Shown here: positions 19,889 through 31,756 of the stretch, one piece after another
Layout: every line of letters begins with the position of its first letter
Numbering within the stretch: position 1 is the first letter of the stretch
Assembly (NCBI GenBank): GCA_002286715.1
Contig: NSJX01000002.1
Span: forward strand, 1,164,396-1,228,395
Length of the DNA: 64,000 nt
Source: Dentipellis sp. KUC8613
Lineage: Eukaryota; Basidiomycota; Agaricomycetes; Russulales; Hericiaceae
Direction: 5' to 3'
Made by a program: the position numbers and the translations under genes
The notes under the pieces: generated by a model
The model's database searches: none
The model's input: only the letters and a program-made list of their open reading frames with translations
What the model was told of the DNA's origin: nothing

Positions 19889-22453
19889 ATGCAGAGTCCG
19901 TCCACAGCCTCCTCTCTTCACTCCATCCACACCATTCGACATCCTGGATACGGTCTCGAGGTCAATTTCTGAGTTGGGTTTGGCCGAGCGTTATATATGG
20001 TTCCTACATCTATCTATCTCTGTTCATTCCTGCCCTTACCCCGCATTGCAGACAACCCCCATCCCCGGACCAGATGGTTACTCGGCACTCTCTTCTGATA
20101 CCATTGACCGCGAGGGCGGGGAATCAGAGTCGTCTTCTGACCCTCTCTTGAGCTCATCACACGGCGATCACAATGTCTCCCTGCACGGAGGATTCCTGAC
20201 CATTCACCCCGACGGCGAGACATACAGCTATGCGTACGGACCTAAAGGCATCCCAGGGCTCGCCCGCAACTCCTACGCGTTTCGCTGCGCCGTGTTCGCG
20301 TCGATCGGCGGTCTCACTTTCGGGTACGATCAAGGTGTCATTGCGAACGTGCTCGTCATGAAGGATTTTATGCAGCGTTGGCCTATAGGCGCTTGGGAGC
20401 AGGGTCTTATGAGTGCGTCATCATAGCTTCACCTGCGTGCGCTACTACATATGAATGAACACCGATTGCCTCTGCAGCTGCCGTTCTCGAACTTGGGTGC
20501 TTGTTCGGCGCGCTTGGATCTGGTATACTGGCAGACAGGATATCGAGACGCTGGTCCATCGTGCTTGCTTGTGGTACGTACAGCTTCTCCTTGCATGGCA
20601 GCTGTTTTCTTGTCTGATCCCGCCGGGAAAGTCGTATTCTGCGTCGGGTCAGGCTTCCAATGCTGGGCGACGTCCTTGAGTCAGATTGTTCTCGGCCGCG
20701 CTATCGGAGGCTTAGGAGTTGGGTCACTGAGGTACGTACACCCCATGCCGAAATAAGGGCGACTCTCAGACCCTTTGGTCAGCATGCTGTCGCCTCTATA
20801 TATGGCGGAGATTAGCCCACCTGAAGTCCGAGGCTCCCTTTTAGCCCTCGAGCAGTTCTCTATAGTGCTGGGCTGTGTCATCGGGTTCTGGACTGGATTC
20901 TTCACTCGCTCGAGTAGGTCCACTCACGACTTCTATTACTGTTGTTTGGTGTCAGACGTTTGTGTCTTCAGTCGAAGGCTCTGCCTCTTGGCGCATACCT
21001 CTAGGTCTTCAACTTGTTCCTGGTATCCTTCTGGGCATCGGAACGTTCGCTTTGCCGCCGTCGCCCCGTCTTTTAGTTTACCAGGGCAAGCGGGATGCTG
21101 CTCTTGCCTCCTTGGCGAGATTGCGCCTACGCTCCCCTGCTGAGGCGGAAAGCGACCCTCTACTCCAGGTAGGTCTATGCGTCTGTTTCGGCTACGCTAC
21201 GGTCGCTGACCCGGAGATAGATCGAGTTGCTGGAGATGCAAGTCGAGGCAGCCCTGATTCAGCAAACGACTAAGACGGATTCTAAAAATCGTATTCGTGG
21301 CGAGGCCCTGGCATGGGCTAGGTTATTCGACCGTCAATACATCGATCGCACCCTCATAGGGATAATGATAATGTTCTTCCAACGTAAGTTTTGTCGCATG
21401 ACGAAAGACCAAATCTCTCGGAATACTAATGTTTGAGCAGAATGGAGCGGGATCAATGCCCTCATATACTATGGTCCACTTCTCATGCAGAGCTTGGGAT
21501 TCACAGGCAACACAGTCAACCTAATGATCTCGGGCGGTGTCAACATCGTCCAGTTCCTTGCGGTATTTCCCGCTATACTATTCATTGACAAATGGGGTAT
21601 GCATCCGTCCTTCATCTTATTGACCGTAGCTGAAGATGGCGAAATAGGTCGCAAGCCACTTCTGCGAGGGGGTAGTGCAGTCATGGCGATAGCCCACTGG
21701 CTTATTTCTCTACTTGTAAGTGGACGTGTATGGACCCCATCGAGCATGTCTGAATTGTCGACAAGGTCTATAACTACGGCGGTCAATGGAGTGATCATCC
21801 TGGAGGCGCATGGCTGGCCGTAGGGTACGTACTCAAGGCCCCGATCACATCAGTCGCTGAAGACATCACTCTCCAGGGGCGTGTATCTATTCACAGCAGC
21901 GTATGGAATTAGCTTCGGGCCTGTCGGGTGGGTACTGCCGAGTGAAGTGTTTCCTCTGTCAATGAGAGGAAAAGGCGTTTCGCTGGCCACTGCTTCAAAT
22001 TGGTTGAACAACTGTACGTTAGACGCATAGTGCGACGTGCATGGGGTTGACGTTGTTCCTCTAGTTCTTATCGGCTTGGTGACGCCTTCACTGTTGAAGA
22101 TATCGCCTTCGTGAGTCGTACATCTTGCAATATACACCCCGTTTGATTTTCTCACATGAATATGACTGCAGTGGTACGTTTGGGATATTCGCGTGCGCAT
22201 GTTTCACCGCATATCTGTGGTCAACATACATGGTTCCCGAGACGGCAAACGTGTCTCTCGAAGAGATAGACGCTGTTTTCAGGACGTCAGCGGGGCAGCA
22301 AGATAAGCAGCTGAAGAAGCAAGTCAGTATCCTCCTTGAGCTTCGTGTTCGACAGTCCGACAGCCCACACTCTAACACCTTAACATTTGATTTCAGATCG
22401 AACACGACCTTGGTCTGTACGACCTAATTCGCGGGATTGTAAGGGAACAATAA
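19889..22453 (+). CDS. MFS sugar transporter (sugar porter family)
   Basis: A 12-helix plasma-membrane sugar/proton carrier. Family landmarks in order: FGYDQGVIANVLVMKDFMQR in helix 1, LGCLFGALGSGILADRISRR, IVLGRAIGGLGVGSLS, PLYMAEISPPEVRGSLL, SWRIPLGLQ, FFQQWSGINALIYYGP, GWVLPSEVFPLSMRGKG and TYMVPETANVSLEEID. The usual PESPRW motif reads PPSPRLL, a relaxed version. The N-terminal tail is long (about 90 residues, Ser/Asp-rich). At least ten introns are present. The stop is at 22451-22453. The first exon is uncertain: the exon from 20052 has no in-frame ATG before helix 1, and an ATG at 19889 joins in phase but through a weak donor. The substrate cannot be told from sequence. Confidence 0.82.
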
Positions 22454-23016
22454 ATCTACGGGTAATGGAGTGTACTAAGCCAAACCGACTACACGGAACG
22501 GCCCTTAATTGAGACGTCATGACGACATACTTTAATGCGACTATCACGCTCCAGAGAAGACAGGCCGCACTGGTGTTGTCCAGTCTTCCGCAGTATCGTC
22601 TGGACGTTTTGCTAACGACAAGAGCTGGCAGCAAGCATGCGGACACTACGGGATCAGCGGGGAGGTATCATGGAGTGTCGCCATGGCCTCACCGAGATCG
22701 GGCCGTCGATCTGACGATCGAGGTAAGCGCATTCCCAAAAAGGCAGGTAACGCTGTTCCTTTTATTCGGACAAGGCCCGCGGTTGCCAAGGTTCAATTTC
22801 TCCCTCTTCTCCTCGTCTCTCTCCCCACCAGAGGTCGTCGGTCCTCCCTCAAGGTCACAGCTTCCCCGGCTTCTGCAGCCCGCTTGACCCCGTCCGAACC
22901 GACGTTACCACTCACGGCTTAGCTGTATTCCACTCGCCACATACACGGGCAACACAATCTTTCAACACTACATTCTTTTCCATTTCCCCTAGATAACGTG
23001 GTAGAAGACATCAGAA
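22454..23016. other. Intergenic
   Basis: 3' flank of the transporter gene and promoter of the SH3 protein gene. Frames at 22519-22922 look non-coding. Confidence 0.5.
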
Positions 23017-23963
23017 ATGGCACCTTCCACGACTTTGCTTCCCCGCATCAACGCTGCGGACGCGGACGATGGCTCGTCGACGTCGAAGCCTTTGGTTATC
23101 GCCGGTTCGGTCGTTGCTGGCACCATGTTCTTGGCGGTCGTGATTTGGCTGGGCTCGCGTTGGTACAGGCAGCGGATGCAGAGGAAGAGGGAGAATGCGA
23201 GGGGCGCTGCTTTCCTCAATGTCAAGGGCATTATCAAGGAGGGCGACGAAAAAGATATGACCTCCAGGTACGCCCCACTGATTCTATCCGCCTGTTCGTG
23301 TGCTTAAAATCACGTCTCATTTACAGCGCATCTCCGTCCACCGGGTTCTCTAGAAACCAGTTGGGGCCTTCCATCGTTCTTCCCAACAAGAGCATCGTTC
23401 GGCCTGACGCCACGAAAGATGAAATCATACGTTACCATGCTGAAGCAGGAACATTGACGCGCCCCTTCTCCTTCGCTCCCCCCTCTCTCGATCTCGCTCC
23501 CCCTCCCGCCATTGGTGGTAAACCCGCGCGTCCCATCTCCACCGTCTCCTTCCTCGTCCCCCCGCCTTCGCCCGGGCGCAGCGAGCACCGTGGATCCTGG
23601 TTCAGCCGTGCCTCGATGGCGTCCGGCTTCAGCGATGTTTCGAGCGTGGCCGCGCACGGCGTGGAGAAGCGCAAAGTCCGCCAACTCTTCAACCCTGTTC
23701 TTCCCGACGAGCTGGTAGTCAGCCTCGGCGAGAAAATCACAGTCGTGCAGTCCTTCGATGACGGCTGGTGCATTGTCGGTCGTGACAGCATGCTGACCCC
23801 CGGAGAAGCCGAGATGGGTGCCGTCCCGGCATGGTGCTTCGTCAAGCCTGTGAAGGGCCTCAAGGCTGAGCGGCCCATGCGTATCACCAGTCTCGGTGTC
23901 ACCGTGCAGATGGAGCAGGGCGGCGATGCCAGAGATAACCTCGTCTCGTGGTCGAACTTCTAG
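23017..23963 (+). CDS. Membrane-anchored SH3-domain protein
   Basis: 295 residues with one 59-base intron (23268-23326). A short N-terminus is followed by a transmembrane helix at about 25-46 (PLVIAGSVVAGTMFLAVVIWLG) and basic residues (RWYRQRMQRKRENAR), so the rest is cytoplasmic. After a Pro-rich linker the C-terminal third is an SH3 domain: VRQLFNPVLPDELVVSLGEK, then DDGWCIVG and GAVPAWCFVKPVKG, which carry the ALYDY-like, WW-like and PxxY-like positions. SH3 domains bind PxxP ligands, so this is probably a cortical or polarity adaptor, as in Fus1-like fungal proteins. The partner is unknown. Its architecture echoes the single-pass protein at 17888 on the other side of the transporter. Confidence 0.82.
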
Positions 23964-24545
23964 ATATCTGGCCCCCCTTCTTGCGTTTGTCCGGCTTGCA
24001 TTCACGTTCTGCCTCCACCCGACGCTGGCCCGTCATGCGTTACCTTTCTTGATTACGGCTGCGTTCTGGCACAGGTAGTCTCGACGCGCCCTGCGCTCCT
24101 CCCCGTCCTTGTATTACTACGCAGCATGCTAGCATCCTGCATATTCCGCCCAATACCCGATGGCCATACCCTGGCTCCATCACGATTCCATTTCTTCAGT
24201 CCCCACTCCCTTCTCCGGCCACCAGTCACCTTGCTTGCGCTATCTTTATGCAATGCGTTTCCAGTCGTTCATCTTGCACTTGCATTTCCCGTCTATTACA
24301 TCGCATGTAATAGTACATAGTTATACCAGTTGTCGCTACCGTCCCGCCATTTTGCAATGTAGACATCATATGCGATCTCGAATTGCCGTGAATTTGAGAG
24401 CAAGCTGCGAGTGCGCCCACGGAGCCAAATTGTCGGCCAATATAAGTAGAGACGACGCGAAAGCAGTGCCGGCTTCTAATTGCACTGAAGACGCGTTCTA
24501 CGACGTCGACGTCGCCTGGCACTGCAAGCTTCCTGCTTCCCACTC
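23964..24545. other. Intergenic
   Basis: 3' flank of the SH3 gene and promoter of the ASA1-like gene. Nothing else is recognised. Confidence 0.5.
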
Positions 24546-26128
24546 ATGCAGGCACCCGCGCCGACGCCCGTCCACCTGATCCGCGCGCACTCGTCTGCGA
24601 TCAGCGCCGTCGCGTTCTCCGACGATAACGAGCGGATCTACACCGGCGACGCGACGGGCCTCGTCGTCGCGACCTCGACACGCTCGCTGCGCGCGCTCGC
24701 GTCGTGGGCGGCGCACACAGATTCAATTCTGGGTGTCCAGGAGTGGGACGACGGGATCATCACGTCCGTGCATGTCATCTGTCTCGCGACCGTGATGGGT
24801 GGCTGACCGCGCCCATTCCCTTTTATACAGTCATGCGAGAGACAACAAGATACATGTCTGGAAGCGGCCTGCGCAGGCTTCGGCGTCGCTGGGAGGCTCT
24901 GCGGCGGTGCCGGGGCTCCCAACTCCCGAGCTGCGGTATTCAATGGACGTGAACGCGCTGAATTATTGTCGCTTCTCGTTGTTGGTGCTTGAAGGCCCTG
25001 GGACTTCAGAGAGGCAAGCGCTGATCGCAGTGCCAAACCTCGTTGAATCTTCGTTGGTAGGTGCTACTGATCTCACATTGAATGCGGCTTGTTGACATCC
25101 AGCGTATCAGGCAGATATATGGGTGCTCCCTACGAAGGAACGCCTGCATGCTGCGATTGGCAAGGGCGCCTTGGATACGCCCGCCTCTGACGGGCGGAGC
25201 GCCAGAAACCCGACTGGTATGCTGTTTCCATATTTCAATTTCATAAATGTCATTGAAAGTGATGTCCAGGAATAATTATGTCCATGCACTTGATGCCACC
25301 TTCGCCGTCTACGGACGGCGAACATTCTCACAGGGCACTGCGCCTCCTCACGTCTTACGAAAATGGGAGCGTCAGGATGTGGCAATACCAGAATGTGCAG
25401 AAAGAACGCTCGATTGAAGGCATTGGGTGGGTGTGCCTGTGGACTGCAAAGCTGCATGTGGAGTCTGGTGCGTCGCGCGATGGAGTGAGGGGATGTTGTT
25501 TGATGACTCTATGCAGTCATGGCAATGGCTTTATCGAACGACAAGCGACTGGCATTGTCTGTATCTGCCGACCATCTCATCGGCAGATACGACCTGCAGG
25601 TGCGCACCTCTACTTGCTACCAGATTGCATGCTCACCTTTCGTCTTCCTCCAGGCGCTGGAGAGTGACCCTGCTTCCGTTCAGACATCGTGCACCATTCA
25701 TCGGACGAAACATCCGGGCAACAGCGCGATAGCTCTTCGGCCTGACGGCCGAGTATGCGCCGTCGGCGATTGGGAGGGAAAGTACGCACCCCGAAATCAA
25801 TGTCCACTTCAAAGCCGCGACTCATTTCATAGTCACTGATCACAGGACCAGACTATACTCCACCAAGTCGCTGAAACCCCTCGGCACGCTCGTATACCAC
25901 AAGGACGGCGTGCAGGCTCTCGCCTTCGCCAACAAAAGCTCACCAGCCCAGGCTGTGAAGCCGCCACCGGCCTCGAGCACAGAGCGGCTGGATGACGACT
26001 CGGATTCCGATGATGAAGACGGCATGACTCTCGCGGAGAAGGAGAGCCGCACCCGGTGGCTCGTGAGCGGGGGGAAGGACGGGCGAGTCGCCATCTGGGA
26101 GCTGATGGACTTTGGTAGGAAGGAGTAA
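24546..26128 (+). CDS. ASA1: ASTRA-associated protein 1 homologue (WD40)
   Basis: Asa1 is a WD40 propeller protein linked to the ASTRA/TTT complex, which helps assemble PIKK kinases such as Tra1 in the nucleus. Repeats are visible throughout: PVHLIRAHSSAISAVAFSD then GLVVATSTRSL; AAHTDSILGVQEW; HARDNKIHVWKRP; LRLLTSYENGSVRMWQ; RPDGRVCAVGDWEGK with TRLYSTKSLKPLGTL; and the last blade RWLVSGGKDGRVAIWELMDF. The block HTDSILGVQEW...DNKIHVW is characteristic of Asa1/GNB1L. A low-complexity acidic loop (DDDSDSDDEDG) interrupts the last repeat. About six introns. The ATG at 24546 opens MQAPAPTPVHL directly before blade 1. TAA is at 26126-26128. Confidence 0.82.
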
Positions 26129-26587
26129 GTGAAGAAGTTGAGAAGAGCAGACATGGACAGCCTGTGCGGTCGGCCCCGAGCTGCAGGAAAAGTGCACAAG
26201 ACACGTCGCGGTCCATGGAGCGCGCACGGGAACGAAAGGCCCCTCTATCAGCTGGAGCCCGAAGCTTCTCAAGGCACCGTGCTTCCAGCCTTCTCTGATT
26301 ACAACGGATCCTGGCCGACAGCCTCGTCTAGATTGACGCTGCTTCAGTAGGCGCCACGGAGGATCCGGGTGCTCCAAAGGATGCTGATAGGTTGTCCATC
26401 AGCTTCTTGGGCGTCAGCATATGTCCTGCATTTTGTATGAAGAGCGGCTGATGCATATCACGGTTCTGAGCTCGCTCTGTCGCAGTTCGTACTGGCATAA
26501 GAAAGGAGTGACATCTGATATATCCATGGCTTGTTATACATTGTCAAGCGGTATCGTGTCTATTGTTTCCAAATCTATGCCTCGAGC
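26129..26587. other. Intergenic between convergent genes
   Basis: Shared 3' flank of the ASA1-like gene and the second NAD(P)-binding gene. No gene seen. Confidence 0.5.
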
Positions 26588-27971
26588 TTACTTCTTGAGC
26601 TCAGCCACAAGAGCTTCCACATCTGGCCTGATGCTCGCGATAAAATCCTTCTTCGTCTTCGTGGCTTTCCAGCCAAGGGCCCTGGAGCGGTCACCGCGGC
26701 CACGAGAGTTGAAGCCAAGGAAGGTAATCTAAACGCCACGAGGATGGAATTTAATCAGGATGTCTCTGTGTCGAGAGATGACTCGACTTACCCCGTACTT
26801 CGCCTTCTCCTCTTCGGTGAAAGGCTTCACGTCAGGTGTCTTCTGGATACCCAGGTCATAGAAGGCCTTGGCCACCTCCTTCGAGACATCCATGAGCTCG
26901 TACTCGCCGTTCTCGACGTAGTAGAAGCCTTCGCGGCCGTGCGCCACGGACTGGCCGTTCGGGCCCAGAACGGCGTCGAAGACAACAATGAACATCTGAG
27001 CAACTACAATTGAATAAAACTGGTCAGGCGATGCGCTGATGAGGAGAAAGACGCGAGAAGACGTACCATCGTCGACGTGGGCTTGGGGCCAGATGTTCTT
27101 TCCCTCGCCGATGACACCGGCGTGGCCTCTGTCGAGAGAGGACTTGATGAGGAACGGGATCTGGATCGAGCGGCGGTTCATGATGCCGAGGTCCACAAGC
27201 TTGCCGGAAGCAAGGCCGTAAACCGTGCCCGGGAGGAGAATGTAAGTGCGGGCGTAGCCTAGAAATAATCATAAGCGGGCAGTCCAGTAAGGAAAAGGCA
27301 TATATATTTGTCATCACCTGCTTTGTCGGCTGCAACGACTTCAAGATCGACATTGCGATGGAGCGCGGTGTCAGGCAGAGCCTCAATCTGAGCGATATCG
27401 GTGTCGTAGTAAATCTTGTCCGTGCTCTCGCCCTGGGCGTTGTCCATGAAGATACCCGTACCCGACTAGGGACCAACCGGATTAGGGGAGACCGTAACAA
27501 ACAAACCGGAAGGAATTGTACCGTGTGGATGAGGATAGGAGCCTTCTTGGTAGACTCGAATCGCTGCTTGAGCCCGCGCAGAAGCGCCTTGTTGCCCTCC
27601 AGGTGGTCTGAATCGGCCTGTCGCGAATCCTCACGTTAAAAACCACCACCTAATGTGAGCAACCGCAGAACTCACGATATTGAAGACAACATCCGCCTTG
27701 GAGGCGGCCTCTTGGAGCTTGTCGCTATCCTCGTAAGTGCCGATCGCAGTCTTCACTCCGAGCTCACGGAGCTTCTTTGCCTTGTCTTCGCTACGCACGT
27801 AGGCGGTGATCTCGAAAGAGTCCCGCTTGGGGTGAGCCAACAGGAGCTGGAGAACGGTGCCTCCGATGTATCCTGGGGGAGAAATTCAGCATTCCCCCAC
27901 TTCACGACGACATAAAGTATGCACTTACCGGTTGCACCGGTGATAAGAACCTGAGTCTTTGCGGAAGACAT
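26588..27971 (-). CDS. NAD(P)-binding Rossmann-fold protein (atypical SDR / NmrA-like), copy 2
   Basis: Paralogue of the gene at 15691-17118, on the opposite strand. It begins MSSAKTQVLITGATG (nucleotide-binding turn, intron directly after) and continues GGTVLQLLLAHPKRDSFEI, KADVVFNI, ILIHTSGTGIF, GTVYGLASGKLVDLG, GEGKNIWPQAHVDD, HGREGFYYVENGEYELMDVS. It ends DFIASIRPDVEALVAELKK and TAA at 26588-26590. Intron positions match copy 1. Length is about 340 residues. An added loop (DAVLGPNGQSVAHGR) distinguishes it from copy 1. Same caution on reaction: the fold is clear, the substrate is not. A TATA box lies 92-98 bases upstream of the ATG. Confidence 0.85.
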
Positions 27972-29562
27972 TGATGTATTGTTGCTGGGGGTTGTTGGAA
28001 AGATTGTTTCGAAGAGGTAATTTATCGACGGAGGATGCCCTTCCTCGCCAAAATCTCCTGGCTTTTATACTGACAGGAATCAAGCTCACCTTCCCTCAAG
28101 ATATCGCTGCTCAACGCTCTGAACCAGCAAGTGGTTCACAAAGCGGTTATTCAGCCAAGAGGAGGGATACTGATAATGTCATCACTAATCCTCGAGGACA
28201 GGAGTACGAGATAGGAGAGCACTGGGGGTGCCGGTGCCAATATCGCTCCTCCATGGCTGCTTCGCTGTGATTATCTGGCAAAAAAAAATCATTGTTCAGC
28301 TACACTGATGCGTGCGTACATTGCTGCAGCTTTGAGATGGCGTCTAGTAAGGCGCTAAAGCGCAGGGTGCTTACAACGCTTACCAACTTGCAATTGCAGA
28401 ATCACCATATGGGCACTTCCTTTTTGGGAAGGTTGCTTGGGTGATCCCTCTCAGCTGCGTCATCCTAGCCAGGGTCTCTGACTCATGCGCGAGGTCTTCA
28501 GAAATTTGCCTAGGTCGTTTCCGCTCCTCCCACCAACACTGAAACGCAGAGGCTAGCGTTAGTACCGAATCGTCGCTGACGGCCGCTGTCGCAGCGGTCA
28601 ATCCTTCCGTGATAAGCAGTACTGGCCCTGATAAGGAGGTGTGTTGCGACATCTGGTGCAATGATATGATTAGCCCAGAGCAAAGAAGGCAACTCGTACG
28701 GGCAATGCAGCTGTACGATGCTTAACTGACATCACCATCGCCCTTCATTCAGTCTCCTCTTCGTGCTAGCGTCCGTCACGATGGGAGACCGCGAGATGAA
28801 TACGGGGATCCCCCCTACGTTATTCCACCTCCTTCACCTTTGGGACCGTTTCATGGTGCAGTGCAGAGTATGATCCCCACATCTTCCAGCTCCCCATCGG
28901 TGCTTACGCGTCGGACCATTCGGGCGCGATGCGTCCCCTACGACGACTGAATCAACACTGTACGACGCGTCAGAAGCTGTCATTGAATCCGTATCATTTC
29001 CACCGACCCGTTGCGGAGTTGGCCAGTCCACTCTGGTAGGCGTTTCTCCTTCAGTGCGATTCGTTTCCCCACATGACCGGGACGTACACCGCGTCGACTT
29101 TGTCGGGTGCCACGCCTCGGCCGCCGCGCTGATCCTTGCCAGCATTCACGCTCGCAGCTCTTCGGTGTTCTTTGATGTGCCTTGGCCATCGATTTCCCAG
29201 AAAGACATAATAGGAGAGCATGCGGACGATTGCATTCATCAATAGAAGCCGTGATTACTTCGTATAACCTGCGAGCGTATGGAACATGTTGTGTACATGA
29301 GAATAACTTACAACGACCGACGTCTAAGGATCCAGGATTGTTCCGCGGGTCAACAAGTGAAGAAAGAGGAGAAATACAGACATATGACAGCAGCACAGCG
29401 CCCACGCCGTGCCGATGAAATGGGGAGCTAGTGGAAGATTGCGTAGAAGAAAAAAGATTACCAGTGTACACAGTGTAGGCAGGGATACAGAAAGCGGTTG
29501 AATCGACCGGGACGAGGTCCAATGTGAACAAAGTGGTGAAGCTGCAGGATACGGCGGACGGC
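27972..29562. other. Large intergenic region
   Basis: The first 150 bases are the promoter of NAD(P)-binding copy 2. Weak open frames occur at 28380-28661 (minus), 28980-29531 (minus) and 29054-29245 (plus). None has a recognisable domain or a convincing start with splice sites. A small lineage-specific gene could be hidden here. Confidence 0.4.
28063..28069 (-). promoter_or_regulatory. TATA box of NAD(P)-binding copy 2
   Basis: Reads GTATAAAAGC on the minus strand, the same block as in front of copy 1, about 95 bases before the ATG at 27971. Confidence 0.65.
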
Positions 29563-31577
29563 TCAGACGAGGGCGGCGGATTTCAAATAGCCTCGGAATA
29601 TCGAGTCTCGGACTAACGAACATACGTCGATCAGTCTTAAATCCGAGTGGGAGAATCATTATCAACTCACCATTTGATATGATGTTTCGTGTTGTCTTGG
29701 TGTCCTGGAGGCAAGATTAGCATGCACAGCCTCCAGAAAAAAGCCACGCGGTTTTACTTACCACAACGCTCGTCAAATGGGTGTACAGGACACGGTTCTG
29801 CTCGTTGTTCCGTCGATGGACCTGCTGGAAGTGTGCACGGAAATAATGGACCACCGGGTCGAATTCGTTTGGCCGATCTCCATACGAGGTGATGCTGAAG
29901 AAATTTTAGTTGTCGGCGATAGAGGATATGGGCGTTAGTTACGTACTATTTCTTGACCTGCACGCCGGCGGCGAGCTTGGCCTTCAAGACGTCGGTCTTG
30001 TCTGCGTTCTTTATTAGCAAGCACGGCAAAGGGGGCGGACGCGCAATATGAGTACGTACTCAAGAACAGCACTAAATGTACATTCTTCAACAAGCGGTTC
30101 GAGCAAATCTGTGTGAACAGCTGCAACGAGTCATCGATCCTGTTCGTGCGAGGATCCTCTTCGAGATACTGCATTCGTAAGGAAGATTTAGTTCTGGAAT
30201 TGCTGATGGTAGGATTTCACTCACCTGATCAAACGCGCTGATAGGAGCTACAAAGATTATAGCGTTGGCATCGTCGAAATAGGGAACCCATGTGTGACGC
30301 TGTCCCCTCGCACCACCCACATCGTACAAATGCCATGTGACATTTCTCCCGTGAAGAGAAACATCGAAGACGTGCTCAGCCACGCCCATAGTCTGGATAC
30401 GAGCATGTAAAATGTCGTCTGTCGGGCATTATCAGTAACCGGAGGAGCATCATTTACACGGTCTGTCATTGTCTCTCACCTGTAGTTGGCACGTAACCCG
30501 TTTCTGAGATACGGGATATCTGGCTCAGACAGCTACGGAAACCCGTCAGTACCAATTGGAGGAGTCGGTGTTTGAGACGCACTATTCCGCCCACTCGTCC
30601 ATACGTAACCGTCGCTTCTTGATCATCCTCTGCACGATTTCGTGCTGCCAAAGCTTCGTGATGTCGTCTTTGCAACCATGTAGAATCGCGGCGACGCCAG
30701 ACGCGAGCTCGTCTGGTTCCGTAACAGGGCTATCAGGTTCGCTGATGCTGGGGCGGCCACCGGTCACCGTTCCGTTTTGAACTTCTGGTGGAGAAGTGTT
30801 GAGGCTGCGTCGGCCCTTTGCTTTCAACTTGGGAACCAAAGTCCTCGACTGCCACCCGCGGCGGACGTATACCCCACCCTTGGAACCAGAGAGACGAACG
30901 CCTCCGCTGAGGCGATCGGCTAGAGCAGACTCGGCGCTGACGAGAGGGGATAGTCGGTGCCGTAGGTTGGCAATCTGTCTCGCGAACTCCTCGGACTGTG
31001 CGGCGGTGTAGTTGGTAGATGGGCCGGCCGCAGATGGATCTCGACGAGTGCCTGATCTGTTGCCAAGCCTCGTAGGACCTGCGGCCTGAGATCGACTTGA
31101 GTCCGAGCCCGAGAAATCAGAGCCTGAAGACCCGTCGTCGTCCTCGAAAGTGTCGCCGTACGCCTCCAGGATCTCAAGCGTGTACTTGACAGAGCGCGCG
31201 ACGTTGAAGTAAATCACAACACGCCAAGATGCGCGCTCTTGCTCCATACTATCCGGGCTGTACATAAGCTGGAATTGCTTTTGCAGTGTAGACTTGCCAG
31301 ATTCGGCTTGACCGAGGAGCAAAAGCTGTGAAGGACATCAGAGAATTTCTCGGAGCGCCCCTGGGCAACGAACCTTTACGTCCTGCTTGGATTTATCGTA
31401 TTTCTTCTTATCCTGCTTGAGCTGCTCGTCGATGCTGTCGGATACGCGCCTTGCCTCGGCCTCCCTGTCGAGTCTGATGCGACGCTCGGCCTCTGTCTCT
31501 GTTTCTGGGGGGCGCATTGCGAGAGCGAGGGGGTCGTCTTGGGACATAACGGAGGGAGGGCGCTGGGCGCGGAGCAT
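29563..31577 (-). CDS. Non-canonical G-protein alpha subunit with long insertion
   Basis: A GTP-binding protein related to heterotrimeric G-alpha, expected at the inner plasma membrane. The P-loop is LLLLGQAESGKSTLQKQF. The helical domain contains a long Ser/Gly/Asp-rich insertion (about 150 residues around SDFSGSDSSRSQAAG to EVQNGTVTGGRP). Switch I is ARIQTMGV, with the Arg and Thr of the family kept. Switch II is DVGGARGQR, where the usual DVGGQ catalytic glutamine position is Ala. NKTD is intact and split by an intron. The tail is TSVVDTKTTRNIISNVRDSI, ending GYLKSAALV. There is no N-terminal myristoylation Gly; the N-terminus is charged (ETETEAERRIRLDREAEARR). The ATG at 31547 is an alternative start. 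It shares a 180-bp divergent promoter with the cyclophilin gene. Confidence 0.85.
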
Positions 31578-31756
31578 GGTGGGCGGGAGGATGATGGGAC
31601 AGGGCAGGGGCAGGCGAGGCTCCGAGTTGGATCCATATATCAAGTAGCGCTTGTCACGTGGGCAGAGCGTCACGCGTCCGAGCAGCCGGTCGTGACGGTT
31701 TGCTCTCTTGCTTCGAACGACAACCGGGCCCGCCCATCACGCCTGCGATTCTGCAG

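Noticed and set aside
19557..20051. Extended N-terminus of the sugar transporter
   Set aside because: The frame is open but its residues look non-coding, and a TTGCAG acceptor just before 20052 marks the true exon start.
28380..29531. Small minus-strand gene(s) between NAD(P)-binding copy 2 and the G-alpha gene
   Set aside because: Frames lack good ATG starts, in-phase splice sites and domain motifs.
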